This document shows positions 46,635-59,062 of a DNA stretch of 64,000 nucleotides, one piece after another; the first letter of the stretch is position 1, and each line of letters begins with the position of its first letter. The stretch is from Ailurus styani (Eukaryota > Chordata > Mammalia > Carnivora > Ailuridae), in the NCBI GenBank assembly GCA_002007465.1, contig LNAC01000019.1:393446-457445 (forward strand), given 5' to 3'. Under the pieces are notes generated by a model, which saw nothing but the letters and a program-made list of their open reading frames with translations, had not been told where the DNA came from and did no database searches. A program made the position numbers and the translations under genes.

Positions 46635-49600
46635 ATTTTCCACTTTCTTCCTTCTTTTATTATATTGCTATTGATCCTCTTAGATGGCTATCTGGTACCA
46701 AAAAATTTCTTCTTTGATCCCAGAGATCTTTTGAACCTGAGGCAATATAATTATAGTACTTGGGATAATTCAAGCATTTATTTGGTAATCTAAAGTAGAC
46801 ATTTTATACAGCTAAAAAAAATGCTATGTGTGTATGCAGTCATTTCTAAAACCTTGAAACTAACCTTGAAACTAAGATTGTGAAATTAAGGGAGAAAATG
46901 GGGAGATATTAATTTGATTTTGTGAGTACTTCTTCATAGTTTTCTTTTCAGTTAATCCAATAGCCAACATTTACTGAGTACTGACTAAGTGCCAGGCATT
47001 GGTGTGATGGAGGTGGGTGGCTGAGAATGCATGTGACCTTAAGGGGATATGGTATGATAAATAATCTCAACATAGGGCATCCTTTGGTTTCATTCTGTGT
47101 CTGTTTTATCCCATTGAAAGAAGAGAATGAACAATTATTTTACATTCATCTTGAATATTTGATCATATGATAGTCTTTAGGCTAGGGATTATAATTTCTT
47201 GAGCTATTTAGACCTTTTGTTTCAGTATAGCCAGAGCTGATCTATGAAACAAAAATATTTTCAAGACATCAGGTAGGGAGGGTCATGCTCCCATCGCACT
47301 ATAATCTAGTGGTGCTGAAAGTGAACTAATAACAGAAACCCTCCATCCAGCTTTATTGTTATGACTTATGTTAGCCATTTACTCGACTGGATGGCTGCTT
47401 AGGGCACCCAAACTATAAACTATTTAATCTGTGGTAAAGCATAATCCCAAACCCAGTACTTTGTGGAGGACCATGGAAACTAGTTTTTATAGGTTGAATT
47501 TGTTTATTTGAAACCTATAAGACAGTTACTAAATTTCTCTATTCTCAGCCACTTGAAGAAAAGATTTTTCTCCAAAAATATTAAATTATGAATTAGCTTT
47601 CAAAACGTTTGACATGAAACTAATTTGTCTGTAAGAAGAATATTGGCTAAAATAATTTTAATCTTTTTTTAATATTTTCTGTAAAAAATTACTTTCTAAA
47701 TTATTTTTCTCTCTAGCAAACTAGAAATTAGCAAATTAAAATTTACCACACAGCAGGGTTACTTAATTTTAAAAGATCGGCATTTAAAAAAAATCAAAAG
47801 ACACTAAAATTAGAGAATAATTTTACACTTTAACATTTAAATACTCTCAATGTTTTCATTTATTTCCCACTGCCTTTCATTAATCTTGGCCCCTAAATTT
47901 ACTCATTGGATATATATGTTAATAAATTTTAGATAAGAGGTTTTGTCATCTCTTTTCCCTGAACTTATTTTGTTTATGTATTCAAAATTTACTTACTAAA
48001 CATAATACACTATTTACTGCTTAGGGAAGTTTCTTTTACATTCTTTGTTTGTCTTATTTTAATCTTATGAAATCACATTATTAGATGGCCAGGATAATTT
48101 AAGTGATTAACCACAAAGCCTGAACGGTTAAGCACTTTCAAGCACAAAATTAAACATTTTCCAATACTCCATTTTTGTTTTCCCAATGAGATATTTAAAG
48201 TCTTCTCTTGTGGTACTTACAGCATTTGAATTTTGTGTTTAGTTGTTTGTGTGACATCAACCCTCTATCCTATTTTACATTTCTTCATGTTATGTTCATC
48301 TTTGTACTCCTCCCCCTCCTCTGCTTGGGATGGCCCCTGCTGATGTGCATGTGAGATTGCTTAATTTACATTTCCTGAACCAACTAACTGTAACTTGGAT
48401 TTATAAGAAAAGGGAAATAAAATGCCAAGTCAAAATGAATTTCTGATTTTTCACTCTTCCTCTTAACATACATGCAAGCATTTCTCTTAGTCATTGAAGA
48501 GAAGCATGATTGCAATAGAAAAGGTTAAAGTTATGGAAAAAAGTCGAATTTTAAAATTTATTCCTAGCTCAATTTCTAAAATATAGTAGTAGCATCATGG
48601 CACACTTTTTCTGTAAATTATCGTTACATAATTTTGATCACATTTTTGTATTTTTTTTTCTTCCTTTAGCCAGCCTAACTCTGATACATGGTTTTTTTTT
48701 TTTCTTTTATCAAGCTAATAACAAAAAACAGGTAATGTTTTCCATGGCCTGTTTTTGGTTTCTTCAGATTTGTTATAAACTTAAAAAATCAACGATGCAG
48801 CGGTGAATGAGCCTTTGCTAAATCTGTTCTGGAAATATATATGTGAAGAGAGCAGCACACTGTTCAGTTTAGTCTTTCTATTGCAGGGCACATTTATATC
48901 ATTCTGCCTTTTTTCTTTTAACAATAATGACCAGAGTAACTAACAGCAGATTGGAGAAGATAATCACAGAAGAGCTTTCCAAGATCAGTGTATATCCATT
49001 CAATGAAGCACTTCTTTTCTAGAAAGTCCTAATTATAATGCAATCCATGAGTGGAGAAAGTTTCTCAATGCTTTATGGTAACTAGTTATAACCAAATGAG
49101 ATAGGGAAGAATTGTATCAATTCTAAGGGGAAACAAAGTGATTGGTATTCTTTTTATTGTGGCATAGAGAAAAAAAATAAAATCAGACAAATCTGAGTTT
49201 GGAAACAAAGCTACCTCATTTAGAGTTGTGGAACATTCTGTAAATTTGACCATACCGAGGCTTTTAAAAATCTTTGAATGGGGATAACAAAAACAACAAC
49301 AAAAGTATAAGATCTTTGTGATTGATGACATCTCCTATATGGGAATTCCTAGGGTGCTGTTGGCTCATAGGAAGCATTAAATATTATTTCACTTCTTTAC
49401 TTTTTTTTAAATACATAGCTTTAATAAAACTATAGTCATTTATTCATTAAAGCATTCAACAAATATTTATCAAATCCAAAGTTGAACTTGGCATGAAACA
49501 TACAAAGTAGAGGAAGATGGGCACGGGCTGTATTTTCTTGTCAATTTGGCATTGTAACTCGAAAATGGGTGTAAAGAGGACTCCAGGACAAGAGAACCAT

Positions 49601-49644
49601 GCATTTCTTAGTCTGAATATTTGAGTAATTTCATGAGTAATTGT

Positions 49645-49647
<3 letters not shown>
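46635..49647. other. 3-kb block without recognised features
   Basis: AT-rich. A weak L2-like phrase lies at 46965-47005 ('ccaacatttactgagtactg', 'taagtgccaggcattgg'). No gene seen. Confidence 0.4.

Positions 49648-49678
<31 letters not shown>
49648..49678. repeat. (CA)n microsatellite
   Basis: About 15 AC units. A frame reading MCVCVCV on the minus strand is a product of it. Confidence 0.95.
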
Positions 49679-49680
<2 letters not shown>

Positions 49681-50958
49681 TAATGAATAGTTTTATTGGA
49701 GTGTAATTTATATACTATAAAGTTCATCTTTTTATTTTTATTTTTTTATTTAAATTCAATTAATCAACATATAGAACATCATTAGTCTTAGATGTAGAGT
49801 TCAGCAATTCACCAGTTGCATATACACACAGGGCTCATCCCATCATGCACCCTTCTTTTTTTTTCCCCATCATTTGCCCTCTCTAATGCCCATTACCTAG
49901 GTACCCCATCCCCCACCCACCACCCCTCCAGCAACCCTTAGTTTCTTTCCCATAGTTAAATGTCTCTCATGGTTTGTTTGTTTGTTTCTTTCTTTTGATT
50001 TCTTCCCATTCCATTTTCCCCTCCTTTCCCCTATGATCCTCTGTGTAGTTTCTTATATTCCTCATATGAATGAAACCGTATGACAATTGTCTTTCTCTGA
50101 TTGACTTATTTAGCTCAGCATAATACATTTCAGTTCCATCCATGTCTATGTAAATGTTAAGATTTCATCCTTTCTGATGGCTGAGTAATATTCCATTGGG
50201 GGTGTGTGTGTATATCTTCTTTATCCATTCATCTGTCTATGGACATCTCAGCTCCTTCCATAGTTTGGCTATTGTGGACACTGCTGCTATAAACACTTGG
50301 GTGAAGGTGCTCCTTTGGATCACTACATTTGTATCTTTAGGGTATTCCTAGTAGTGCTGTTTCAGGGTCATGGGGTAACTCTATTTTTAGCATTTTGAGG
50401 AACCTCCATACTGTTTTCCAGAGTGGCTGTACCAGCTTGCATTACTACCAAAAGTGTAAGAAAGTTCCCCTTTCTCTGCATTCTTGCCTGTTTTTTCTGA
50501 CTTGTTAACTTTAGCCACTCTGACTGGTATGAGGTGGTATCTCATTGAGGTTTTGATTTGTATTTCCCTGATATCAAGTGATATTGAGCATTTTTTTCAT
50601 GTTGTCTTGGTCATTTGTATGTTTTCTTTGGAGAAATGTCTGCTTATATCTTCTGCCCATTTCTTGATTGGATTATTTGTTTTTTGGGTATTGAGATTGA
50701 TAAGTTCTTTATAGATCTTGAATAATAGCCCTTTATCTGATATGTCCTTTGAGAATATCTTTTCCCATTTTGTAGGTTGCCTTTTAGTTTTGTCGACTGT
50801 TTCCTTTGTGCGAAAGCCTTTAATGTTGATCAACTCCCAATAGTTCATTTTTCCTTTTGTTTCCCTTTTTAAAAGTTCATCTTTTTAAAGTGTACAATTC
50901 ATTGGTTTCTAGCGTATTTGTAGAGCTGTGCAACTATCAGCATAAACTAATTTTAGAA
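49681..50958. mobile_element. Old L1M fragment split by a younger L1
   Basis: 'tttattggagtgtaatttat' on the left and 'agtgtacaattcattggttt' on the right are consecutive parts of a common L1M sequence. The younger L1 at 49735-50871 lies between them. Confidence 0.65.
49719..50887 (-). mobile_element. 5'-truncated LINE-1, antisense, with exact 16-bp TSD
   Basis: Body 49735-50871 (1.14 kb): T-rich left end, antisense 3' UTR and ORF2 C-terminus. A minus-strand frame at 50597-50848 has [11 protein letters not shown] and PTKWEKIF motifs of ORF2. TSD 'aaagttcatctttttA' at 49719-49734 and 50872-50887. No intact ORF. Confidence 0.95.
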
Positions 50959-50961
50959 CAT

Positions 50962-51385
50962 TTTTTTTCTTCCGGGTTTTTATTTAAATTCAAGTAAACA
51001 TATAGTGTAGTATTGGTTTCAGGAGTAGATTTTGTGAGTCATCACTTACATATAACACCCAGTGCTCATTGGATCAAGTGACTTCCTTAATGCCCATCAC
51101 CCGTTACCTAATCCCCTACCCACCTCTCCTCCAACAACCCTGTTTTTTCTCTATAGTTAAGAGTCTCTTATGGTTTGCCTCCCTCTCTGTTTTTATCTTA
51201 TTTCATTTTTCCTTACTTCCCCCATGTTCATACTTTTTGTTTCTTGAATTCCACAGATGAGTGAAACCATAAAGTAGTTTTCTTTCTCTGACTGACTTAT
51301 TTCGCTTGGCCTAATATACTCTAGTTCCATCCACATTGTTGGAAATGGCAAGATTTCATTCCTTTTGATGGCTGAGTAACATCCC

Positions 51386-51427
<42 letters not shown>

Positions 51428-51703
51428 ATATCTTCTTTATCCATTTATCAGTGGATGAATATTTAGGCTCTTTCTATAATTTTGCTATTGTTGATAATGC
51501 CGCTATGAACATCGGAGTGCATGCATCCCTTGGAATCAGTATTATTGTATACTTTGGGTAAATGCCTAGTAGTGCAATTACTGAGTCATAGGGTAGTTCT
51601 ATTTTTAACTTTTTGAGGAACCACCACACTATATTCCACAGGGGCCACATCAGTTTGCATTCCTACCAGCAGTGTAAGAGTGTTCCCCTTTCTCCACATC
51701 CAT
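50962..51703 (-). mobile_element. 5'-truncated LINE-1, antisense
   Basis: Second antisense L1 right next to the first: T-rich start, antisense 3' UTR ('aacacccagtgctcattgga'), ORF2 end and a (TA)n expansion. Ends near 'cccctttctccacatcc'. Confidence 0.92.
51388..51424. repeat. (TA)n microsatellite inside L1
   Basis: About 18 TA units at the L1 site that normally reads 'cattgtatatatg'. Confidence 0.95.
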
Positions 51704-51704
51704 T

Positions 51705-52390
51705 TTGATTATGTGCATGTTGCTATAATTTCCTTCATGTTTCTTATGCTTTGGGTTCATTGAGCTTCTGAGACCTGTGAATTTACAGTTTTCATTAAAT
51801 TTAGGAAGTTGGCTCCTATGTCTTCAAATACTCTGTTCTCTCTCCCTATTGTGCTCTTTTCCTTAGGGGACTTGCGTTACACATACATTAGACTGCTTGA
51901 AGTTGGTCCCACAGCTAACTGATATTCTGTGTATATTTTTCATTCTTTCCCTATTCCATTTTGGACAGTTTCTGTAACTATGTTTTCAATTTCAAATAGA
52001 ATGCATAATCTGGCACTAATCCCATCAACTATAGTTTCATTTTAGACATTGTAGTTTTCATCTCTAGATATTTGATTCTAGTCATTATATCATTTATTTG
52101 CTACTTTGCACGTTTAATCTTTCTTTTAACTTCTTGAACATATGGAATATGGTTATAATAATCATTTTAATGTCTATTGATTCTATAGTTTGTGTTATTT
52201 CTGTGTCTGTTTAGATCAACTGACTTTTCCCCTCAGTATAGGTTGTATTACTCTGTTTTTTGCATGACTGGTAATTTTTATTGCATGCTAGACATTTTGG
52301 ATTTTACCTTATTGGTGTTTGATACTTTAATTCCTATAAATATTACTGTGCTTTCAATCTTTGTAAAAGCATTTTTTACAAACCTATCTG
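51705..52390 (-). mobile_element. Old L1-type LINE (L1ME or HAL1-like), antisense
   Basis: Text such as 'tcattgagcttctgagacct', 'catctctagatatttgattc' and 'ttgcatgctagacattttgg' is known from antisense old L1/HAL1. Heavily decayed. Confidence 0.6.
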
Positions 52391-52399
52391 ACATGATTA

Positions 52400-52630
52400 A
52401 TTCTTCTACTACCCACCATATTATTTTTGTCACATCACTATGCTTTTCCCTGTGCTTTTCCCTATTACATGAGTAATAATTTGCATGTATTTGTTCATTT
52501 ACATTTTTATTATTTATCTAATATCCTGATAGACAATCAGACCCATGAAAGAAAGTGCCACTCTACTGTATTTTTATTTTTAAGACCTTGCACAGTGTTT
52601 ACCACATAATTGCTCAATTAAAAAATGAGC
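52400..52630 (+). mobile_element. L2 LINE 3' end
   Basis: 'cagacccatgaaagaaagtg', 'accttgcacagtgtttacca' and 'taattgctcaatt' follow the L2 terminus. Confidence 0.65.
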
Positions 52631-52654
52631 GATTTTAGTTTTCTATTTTATTAT

Positions 52655-52868
52655 TTATTTCAAAAGATTTTATTGGTTTGAGAGAGAGAGAGCAGGTGTG
52701 AGTGAGCGGAGTGAGGGGAGTGAGGGAGAGGGAGAAAGAGTATCTCAAGCAAACTCAGGACTTGAGTGCAGAGCCTGAAGTGGGGCTGGATCTCATGGCC
52801 CTGAGATCATGGCCTGAGCCATAACCAAGAGTTGGACACTTAATTCACTGAGCCACCCAGGCACCCCA
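52655..52868 (-). mobile_element. Can-SINE (older)
   Basis: Antisense: 'aaaagattttattggtttga', purine tract with gtgagtgagcggagtg, 'ccctgagatcatggcctgag', head 'ctgagccacccaggcacccc'. The TSD is blurred. Confidence 0.92.
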
Positions 52869-53027
52869 GATTTCTGCTATTTTTTAACATCATGTGTTAA
52901 CATTTTGCTTTGGGACATTAACATTCTTGGCAACATTCAAATTTCACTCTAAAAAATGTAAAATATAAACCATCTTTGTGCTTTCTAATTCTGATTCTAG
53001 GAAGTTATTAGTGATTAGCCTGACTTT

Positions 53028-53252
53028 ATTTTAAGGACATTTATTTTCTTTAAAGATTTTATTTATTTATTTGAGAGAGAGAGTGAGTGAGAGAAAGCAT
53101 GAGAGAGGAAAAGGTCAGAGGAAGAAGCAGACTCCCTGCGGAGCTTGGAGCCCGATGTGGGACTGGATCCCCGGAATCCGGGATCAGGACCTGAGCTGAA
53201 GTCAGTCGCTTAACCAACTGAGCCACCTACATGCCCAATTTTAAGGAAATTT
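53028..53252 (-). mobile_element. Can-SINE with TSD
   Basis: Body 53043-53237. TSD 'attttaaggacattt' (53028-53042) against 'attttaaggaaattt' (53238-53252), 14/15. Confidence 0.95.
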
Positions 53253-54102
53253 GAAATGGTATATTTTCTCTGAATTTCTTTATAAAACATTCTACTAAAA
53301 TGTATGGTTCATAGAAATACATTTATATGTACAATTTAAAAGAATGCGTGATGTCTTTTATTTGAATTTTTAATGTTAAATTTATTACTAATAAATTTGG
53401 CTCATTATTTCCTTCAACCACTTCCAGAGATTATTAACATTAAGGTGTTGGTACTATGTAAAAAATTCCATGTTTCAGTTTGCTATAACAATTTCTCAAA
53501 TTTCCCCCCATTCCTGTACAATTTACAGTCCAATAAAAATGATTACTTTGCATCTTAAAAACTTTGTAAAAAACAAATCTATCATTGATACAGATCTCTA
53601 TTATTATTCAAAAGTCTAAGTATTATTCATATTTGAGCCAGCTAGTTCTTTTGAACAGAGCATATTAAAAAGATAATTATTTCATGGGCCAATCAGCTTG
53701 ACACAAAGAATCCATTCTGTTTCATTGCACAAGAATGAATTCCTTTGTAAAGACAGCTTTCTTATAAATACGTCTCAGGGATTATAAGAGTCACCAAATA
53801 AGAGAGTGTGAATGGCTCATTCCAAATTTCTCATGACAAATAATAAAAGAAAAAAATCATTGAACTGTATTTTGAGTATTTTAAGTCAGTAATATGATAA
53901 TTATACCCAAAGTATTACATGTCAGAATACAATAATTATCACATTTGTTTTTAGTTCTTGATGATTTCTCTAAAAATTAGATATACTAATATCCCAAAAT
54001 TTTTGGTGAAAATGCATACATGCCAACACTCCTGAGGAATAAATAGAAAATACTTTTAGTTTGCAAAAATGATCATAAATTTCATGGGAGTATAGGGGGA
54101 AA
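53253..54102. other. Unassigned AT-rich DNA
   Basis: No recognised gene or repeat. Confidence 0.4.
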
Positions 54103-54227
54103 CTTTCTTTCTTTCTTTCTTCTTTCCTTCCTTCTCCTTCTCCTTCTCCTTCTCCTTCTTCTCCTTCTCCTTCTTCTTCTTCTTCTTCTTCTGCTTCTTT
54201 TCTTCTTCTTCTTTCTTCTTTCTTTTT
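54103..54227. repeat. 125-bp polypyrimidine tract (TTTC/TTCTCC/TTC)n
   Basis: Almost pure C/T on the plus strand with successive tttc, ctcctt and ttc units; only one G (near 54193). Confidence 0.96.
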
Positions 54228-54375
54228 GGATGCTTTTATTTACAAAGAAGTAGTATACTTCTTGGAAATTAGAGACACTTATACTTATTTTTTATATTGG
54301 AAGAAGTTCACGAAAAAAGCAATTTCAAATCAGCTATCCAGGTAAACATAGATATGAGAACATGGTACTAAAACT

Positions 54376-54460
54376 AACATGTTTGAGTGCTTACTATATA
54401 GGTACCAGGTGCTATTTTAAGTGTTTCACTAGGATTATTTCTTTTAATCTTTTTAAAAAA
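54376..54460 (-). repeat. MIR fragment
   Basis: 'gagtgcttactatataggta', 'ccaggtgctattttaagtg' and 'tttcactaggattatttc' match the antisense MIR 3' part. The next L1 cuts it off. Confidence 0.65.
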
Positions 54461-54469
54461 TTATACATA

Positions 54470-54776
54470 TGATTCTTTTTTTGGTTTGATTTTACAATAA
54501 AGTGATTCAACAACTTCATATATTACTCATTGTTCATCATGATTAATCTCTTTCACCTATTTCACCTATCCCTCCCACCCACCTCTCCTCTGGCAACCAT
54601 CAAACAGTTTGTTCTCTATATTTAAGAATCTGTTTTTCTATTTGTCTCTTTTTCCTTTGTTTTGTTTCTCAGTTCCACATATGAGTGAAGTCATAAGGTA
54701 TTTGTCTTTCTATGTATTACTTATTTCACTTGCTAAGTGAAATGGACCCTCTAGATCCATCCACTATATCTATCTA

Positions 54777-54809
<33 letters not shown>

Positions 54810-55095
54810 CACATCTTCTTTATCCACTTATCTATTGATGGGCGCTTGGGCTGCTTCCATATCTTGGGTATTATAAATAATGCTGCAATAAACATAGAGG
54901 TGCATGTATCTTTTTAAATTTGTGTTTTTGTATTCTTTAGGTAAATGCCTAGGAGTGGAATTACTGGATCATGTGGTAGCTCTGTTTTTAATTTTTTGAG
55001 GAAACTCCATACTGTTTTCCACAGTGGCTATACCAGTTTGCATTCCCACTAATAATGCACAAGGGTTTCTTTTTCTCCATATCCTTGCCAACACT
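54470..55095 (-). mobile_element. 5'-truncated LINE-1, antisense
   Basis: Antisense L1 3' UTR and ORF2 end ('ttccacatatgagtgaagtc', 'taatgctgcaataaacatag', 'ggataattactgg'-like text). Carries a (TATC)n expansion. No ORF. Confidence 0.88.
54764..54810. repeat. (TATC)n microsatellite inside L1
   Basis: About ten tatc units at the L1 site homologous to 'cattgtatatatg'. Confidence 0.95.
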
Positions 55096-55199
55096 GTGAA
55101 TGTGATCTAATTGTAGTGTATGATGTACCACGTTAGTATACTTAGTGTTACTCACAAAGTGTTTTTCTGACCCAAAAGGGAGTAGATGTTAAGGGGAAA

Positions 55200-55300
55200 G
55201 GTGGTCTTTTGATAAACAGTAGTTCTTAATTTTAATGTAGTCCAATTCATCTATCTTTTCTTCTTTGTATTATTTCTGAAGATTATTCCAGTGCATTTTC
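55200..55300 (-). mobile_element. Old L1M ORF2 scrap
   Basis: 'agttcttaattttaatgtag' and 'tccaattcatctatcttttc' are antisense L1 ORF2 phrases. Confidence 0.6.
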
Positions 55301-56719
55301 TGAACTATGTTACATTAACTTTTTCCCCTTTTCTTCAAGATAATATAATATGTTAGGCTCATATTTGTTATCAATTTAACTAATATGTCTTGTCAATTTG
55401 CCATGGACCACTAAAAACAATCTGTTTATTATTTCTGCCAATCCATTTGATCTTAGCTCCTGCTAATCTGTTTCTTTAGTTTCCATATATATATATATAT
55501 ATGTATTTTTTTACAAAGTCTTCTTTAAAGCCCCATTAAAATAGAAAGATAGCAAGTCTCTAATTTACTTTATTCTTTAAGCTTGTTATCCTATGAAAGA
55601 AATTAAATACAGCACAGTGAATTGCATACACATTTATAAATTATGTAATAAGCTTATCTTTATTCAAGCAATTAATCTTGCTCTTTTGGAAAAACCCAAA
55701 GGGAAATAACCCAAGTTGTCTTATATTTCCAAGAAACAACATGAACAAAACACTGGAATTTTGTTGCTTATCCTATCTCAAATATCAGAAAAATATCTAA
55801 ACATCATAAAGCTTTTCTTCTAAATACAATTATTAGATAACCTGATTGATAAATGTTTACTCTGACCTAGAAGACAGAATAAAATGATATCAGTCTATAT
55901 TACAGAAAAAGTTTGCTATTTATGTGTCTACAGGAAAAGTATCCTATGAGAGTTTCCTTCCAAATGCCTTTGATTAATTTGGAGAATGGGGAAAGACAGT
56001 TAAATATATAGATGTGTGGTCTTTCCCCTTTATATTGGTAACCAAACCTCTAAATTGCTAGCGGCAGCAATGCGTCTGGATAAAATACATGTAAGTTATC
56101 CATTGGGAATTTAGCTTTATCAGAGATTATTCTGCATTGGTTTTGGTCCTTCAAAGAGTAATTTAAGAAATTTAAATACTTAAGGTATTTACTAACGTAG
56201 CAAAAACCCTCTATTGACAGCCTCCAAACAAAATGAGAAAATTAAGCTTCCTTTTATTTCTCTCAAATGTCTCCCAATATTAAAAATGTATCTTATGATT
56301 TTTGGAAATATTTTCAAGGTTTTTAACATACGCACATTTTCTATAAGCCCTACAATTGGTTAGCCTGTGGTTCTGCATACAATATTTCCCTTCCTTCTTC
56401 CCTACCTTAATGTTTTACCATGAGCTTTGCCCTTCTTTAGTTCTTTGTCTTGATTCAATTTTGTTTGGCTCTATTTTAACAAAATGCGGTATTTTATTGT
56501 TTTGTTTTGTTTTATTCCAGGAAGAGGTTGTGGGGGCCGTATTTCCTGAGAATGTTTTTTTGTATCTTTATACTTGGCTTCATTTAAAACTCTTGGGTTA
56601 CACCTTCTCTCAGAACTTTTAAATTTTTTTCTTTGTCGATTTTTGTTTTGGAAAATCTGAAGCAGTCTATTACCACCTGTTGGAAGTGATTTGAGTTCCA
56701 AAGGCTACTTTTATATCCT
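55301..56719. other. 1.4-kb block without recognised features
   Basis: Contains a short (TA)n at 55485-55501. Frames at 56356-56701 overlap on both strands and show no domain. Confidence 0.4.
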
Positions 56720-57125
56720 TAAGTTCATTAAGCTTGCCATGATGGTCTTTTTGATGTGCAAGCTTGCCTAGGCTACAGTTTCCACTTGTTCAATCAAACA
56801 CTAATGTAGATGTTGCTTCAAAGGTATTTTGTAGATGTGATTGAAGTACATAATTGGTTGCCTTTAAGTAAGGGAGATTATCCTATGTAATTTGGGCAGG
56901 CCTGATGCAATCAGTTGGCAGGCCTTAAAACACAGCTGAGACCTCCCTGAAGAAGAAATTCTACCTGTGGATAGTGTCTTCAGCCATGCCCAAGAACTAC
57001 AGCCTGCCCTTGTTGATATCCTGCTCTGTGGATTTAGGACTTGTCTACCCAGTCACCACACGTATATAAGCAACACATCTTTTAATGTATATATCCTACT
57101 AGTTCTGCCTCTCTAGTTGAACACT
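56720..57125 (+). mobile_element. Ancient LTR (MaLR/ERVL type), likely 5' LTR
   Basis: LTR-like wording: 'caatcaaacactaatgtaga', 'ggtattttgtagatgtgatt', 'agtaagggagattatcctat', 'aggcctgatgcaatcagttg' and the end 'agttctgcctctctagttga'. MaLR-type internal DNA follows directly, which supports a 5' LTR. Non-coding and diverged. Confidence 0.6.
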
Positions 57126-58520
57126 GATTGATAAAGACTATCTAAAAGTGTGGAATTGGGCAGTTGGTGGGGGCTAGAGAATACTGAAGACTCTGATAAT
57201 GAAAGTCTGGGTTGCCTTGAACAGACAGACAATAGAATTATGGAGGTTAATGATTCTGCTAATGAGGACTCAGAAGAAAGTGAGGAGCATGGTAGGGAAA
57301 ATCTAAATCACCTGAGAGTATATCTGAATCACAGACTATTGGTGGAAATATAGAACTTAAAAAAAACCTGCTAACTGAGGACTCAAAAGGAAGTAAGAAC
57401 ATGTTATTAGAAATTAGGGGAAAGGAGATCCTTGTTATATAGTGACCAAAAGCTCAGTGGAATTATGTCCTGCAGTTATGTAGAAAGTAGAGTTTGTAAG
57501 CTATGACTCGAACATTCGGCTGAGGAGATTTTCAAGCAAAGAATTGAAAGTGCAGTCTGGTTACTTTTTGCAGCTTATGGTAAAATGCAAGGGGATAATT
57601 TGAAAAAAAAAACTGTTATAACAGAAAGGAACCAAAAATAGATGATTTGGGAAATTTTCAAGTCATTCAAATTGTGAAAGATGCTAAAACTAAGATGTTC
57701 ACTATCAGGAAAACATGCTCTAAAGGAAAAGCTAGGAGTGTGGCTGGCCAATCTTTTGCTAATACCTCAGAAAGATAAAAAGATAATTCAGTACAAAAAG
57801 GTACTTTGAAGAGAAAAGCAAATGTGTGATTCATAGAAACTCTGTTATCTATGCAGAAGTTACAAATCAGGGTAAGATTTTCCAGGGAAGATGTGTGGAG
57901 AAGCTTTTTGTCTAATGGAGTGAATCTCTGTAATATACATGGGAGAACCACAAGATTCTTGAGAATTTTATACCAGCAGAATCTGGTCAGTTTGGACTAA
58001 AAATGGCAGAGACAGTATGAATGGAAAGAAGGCTACTGGACACCCAGAAGTTTATAGGCAAGAAACAGACTGATAAAACTACTCAGGTACAAATCCATGC
58101 TACCCTTAATGAAAAAGGAAAGATGATTCAGAGAGCAGAGGTGAAAACCACAGAGGATTATTTCCATCCCTTGAAATCAAATGGAGTTTATCCAGCTGGA
58201 TTTCAAAAATACTTCTTTTTATCTTCCCATTTTCTTTCTTTCAAACGGATATGTCTTAGCTGTTATCTTATGCTTGTTTCACCATTATAGTTTAGGAGCA
58301 GACAATGTGTTCTTAGATTTCAGAGGTCTATACGTAGAGAGGAATTTGTCCCAAGATGGATTATACTCAGAGTAACACCCATTCCAAATTTAGATGATTT
58401 TGATGATAAGATTTAGGCCTTTTGAGCTGATGAGATTTTTGGACTTTGACTTCATGCTATCAGTGATTGTGACCTAAGGGGGAATGGGATGGGGTGAATG
58501 AACTTTGCATGTGAGAGAGA
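57126..58520 (+). mobile_element. Ancient MaLR-type LTR-retrotransposon internal region
   Basis: Decayed internal DNA of a non-autonomous MaLR element. Order matches what I recall: 'aaagtgtggaattgggcag' after the LTR, a long purine-rich body, 'gatttcaaaaatac' and 'tctttcaaacgg' blocks, then 'atttttggactttgacttc', 'atgggatggggtgaatg' and 'ctttgcatgtgagagag' just before where a 3' LTR should start. I see no clear 3' LTR. Frames (57150-57353, 58021-58375) are short remnants with no recognisable retroviral protein. Confidence 0.6.
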
Positions 58521-58651
58521 AATTACTCTTTTTCCTTTGGCCCCACCACTGTGTCATTCTGAGGTGTGGAATGGAACTGGGTATCTCAGTTACTTTTTCT
58601 GCTTCTTCTATGTCCATCTATACAGATAGGTCTCGTCACTCCCTCAAAATG

Positions 58652-58859
58652 TCATGGAGGACCATGATTCTTCCTTTCAGTACAAGATCTGAAGAAGTTT
58701 GTATCAGCTCTAGATATTCTCTCTCATTTAGGTCTGAATTTCATTGTTTCTGTCAAATATTCTTGAAATTTATTAGAGGTTGTGGGAATCTTAATGTTTC
58801 ACTAAAGACGTTAATATATTTTTATTTTGGTATAGTAAAAAAATGTTTTGGGGTGCCTG
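58652..58859 (+). repeat. Arm A of a perfect 208-bp inverted duplication
   Basis: By eye, every base of this stretch is found as reverse complement at 60120-60327. The outer end is 'tcatggaggaccatg' and the inner end 'ggggtgcctg' is the first ten bases of the SINE at 58850. The arms lie 1,260 bp apart. Both arms translate to the same peptide segment (SWRTMILPF...KKCFGVP), which is why two open frames, 58505-58876 plus and 60079-60339 minus, share their sequence. They are not genes. Confidence 0.97.
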
Positions 58860-59062
58860 GGTGGTCAGTTGATTAAGTGTCCAACTCTTGATTTTGGCTT
58901 AAGTCATGATCTCAGGGTGGTGAGATCAAGCTCCAAATTAGGCTCCCCGCTCAGCAGGGAGTCTGCTGGAGATTCTCTCCCTCTCTCTCCCTTTGCCCCT
59001 CCCCCCTGCTCATGCATGCATACATGCATGCTCTCTCAAATAAATAAATCTTTTAAAAAAGA
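58850..59062 (+). mobile_element. Can-SINE
   Basis: Head 'ggggtgcctgggtggtcagt', 'gtcatgatctcagggtggtg' core, CT-rich tract and 'aaataaataaatctttt' tail. Its first ten bases also belong to the inverted duplication. I see no TSD. Confidence 0.93.

Noticed and set aside
57150..58375. Short frames in the MaLR region considered as retroviral genes
   Set aside because: They are short, show no gag, protease or polymerase motifs, and MaLR elements are non-autonomous and ancient.
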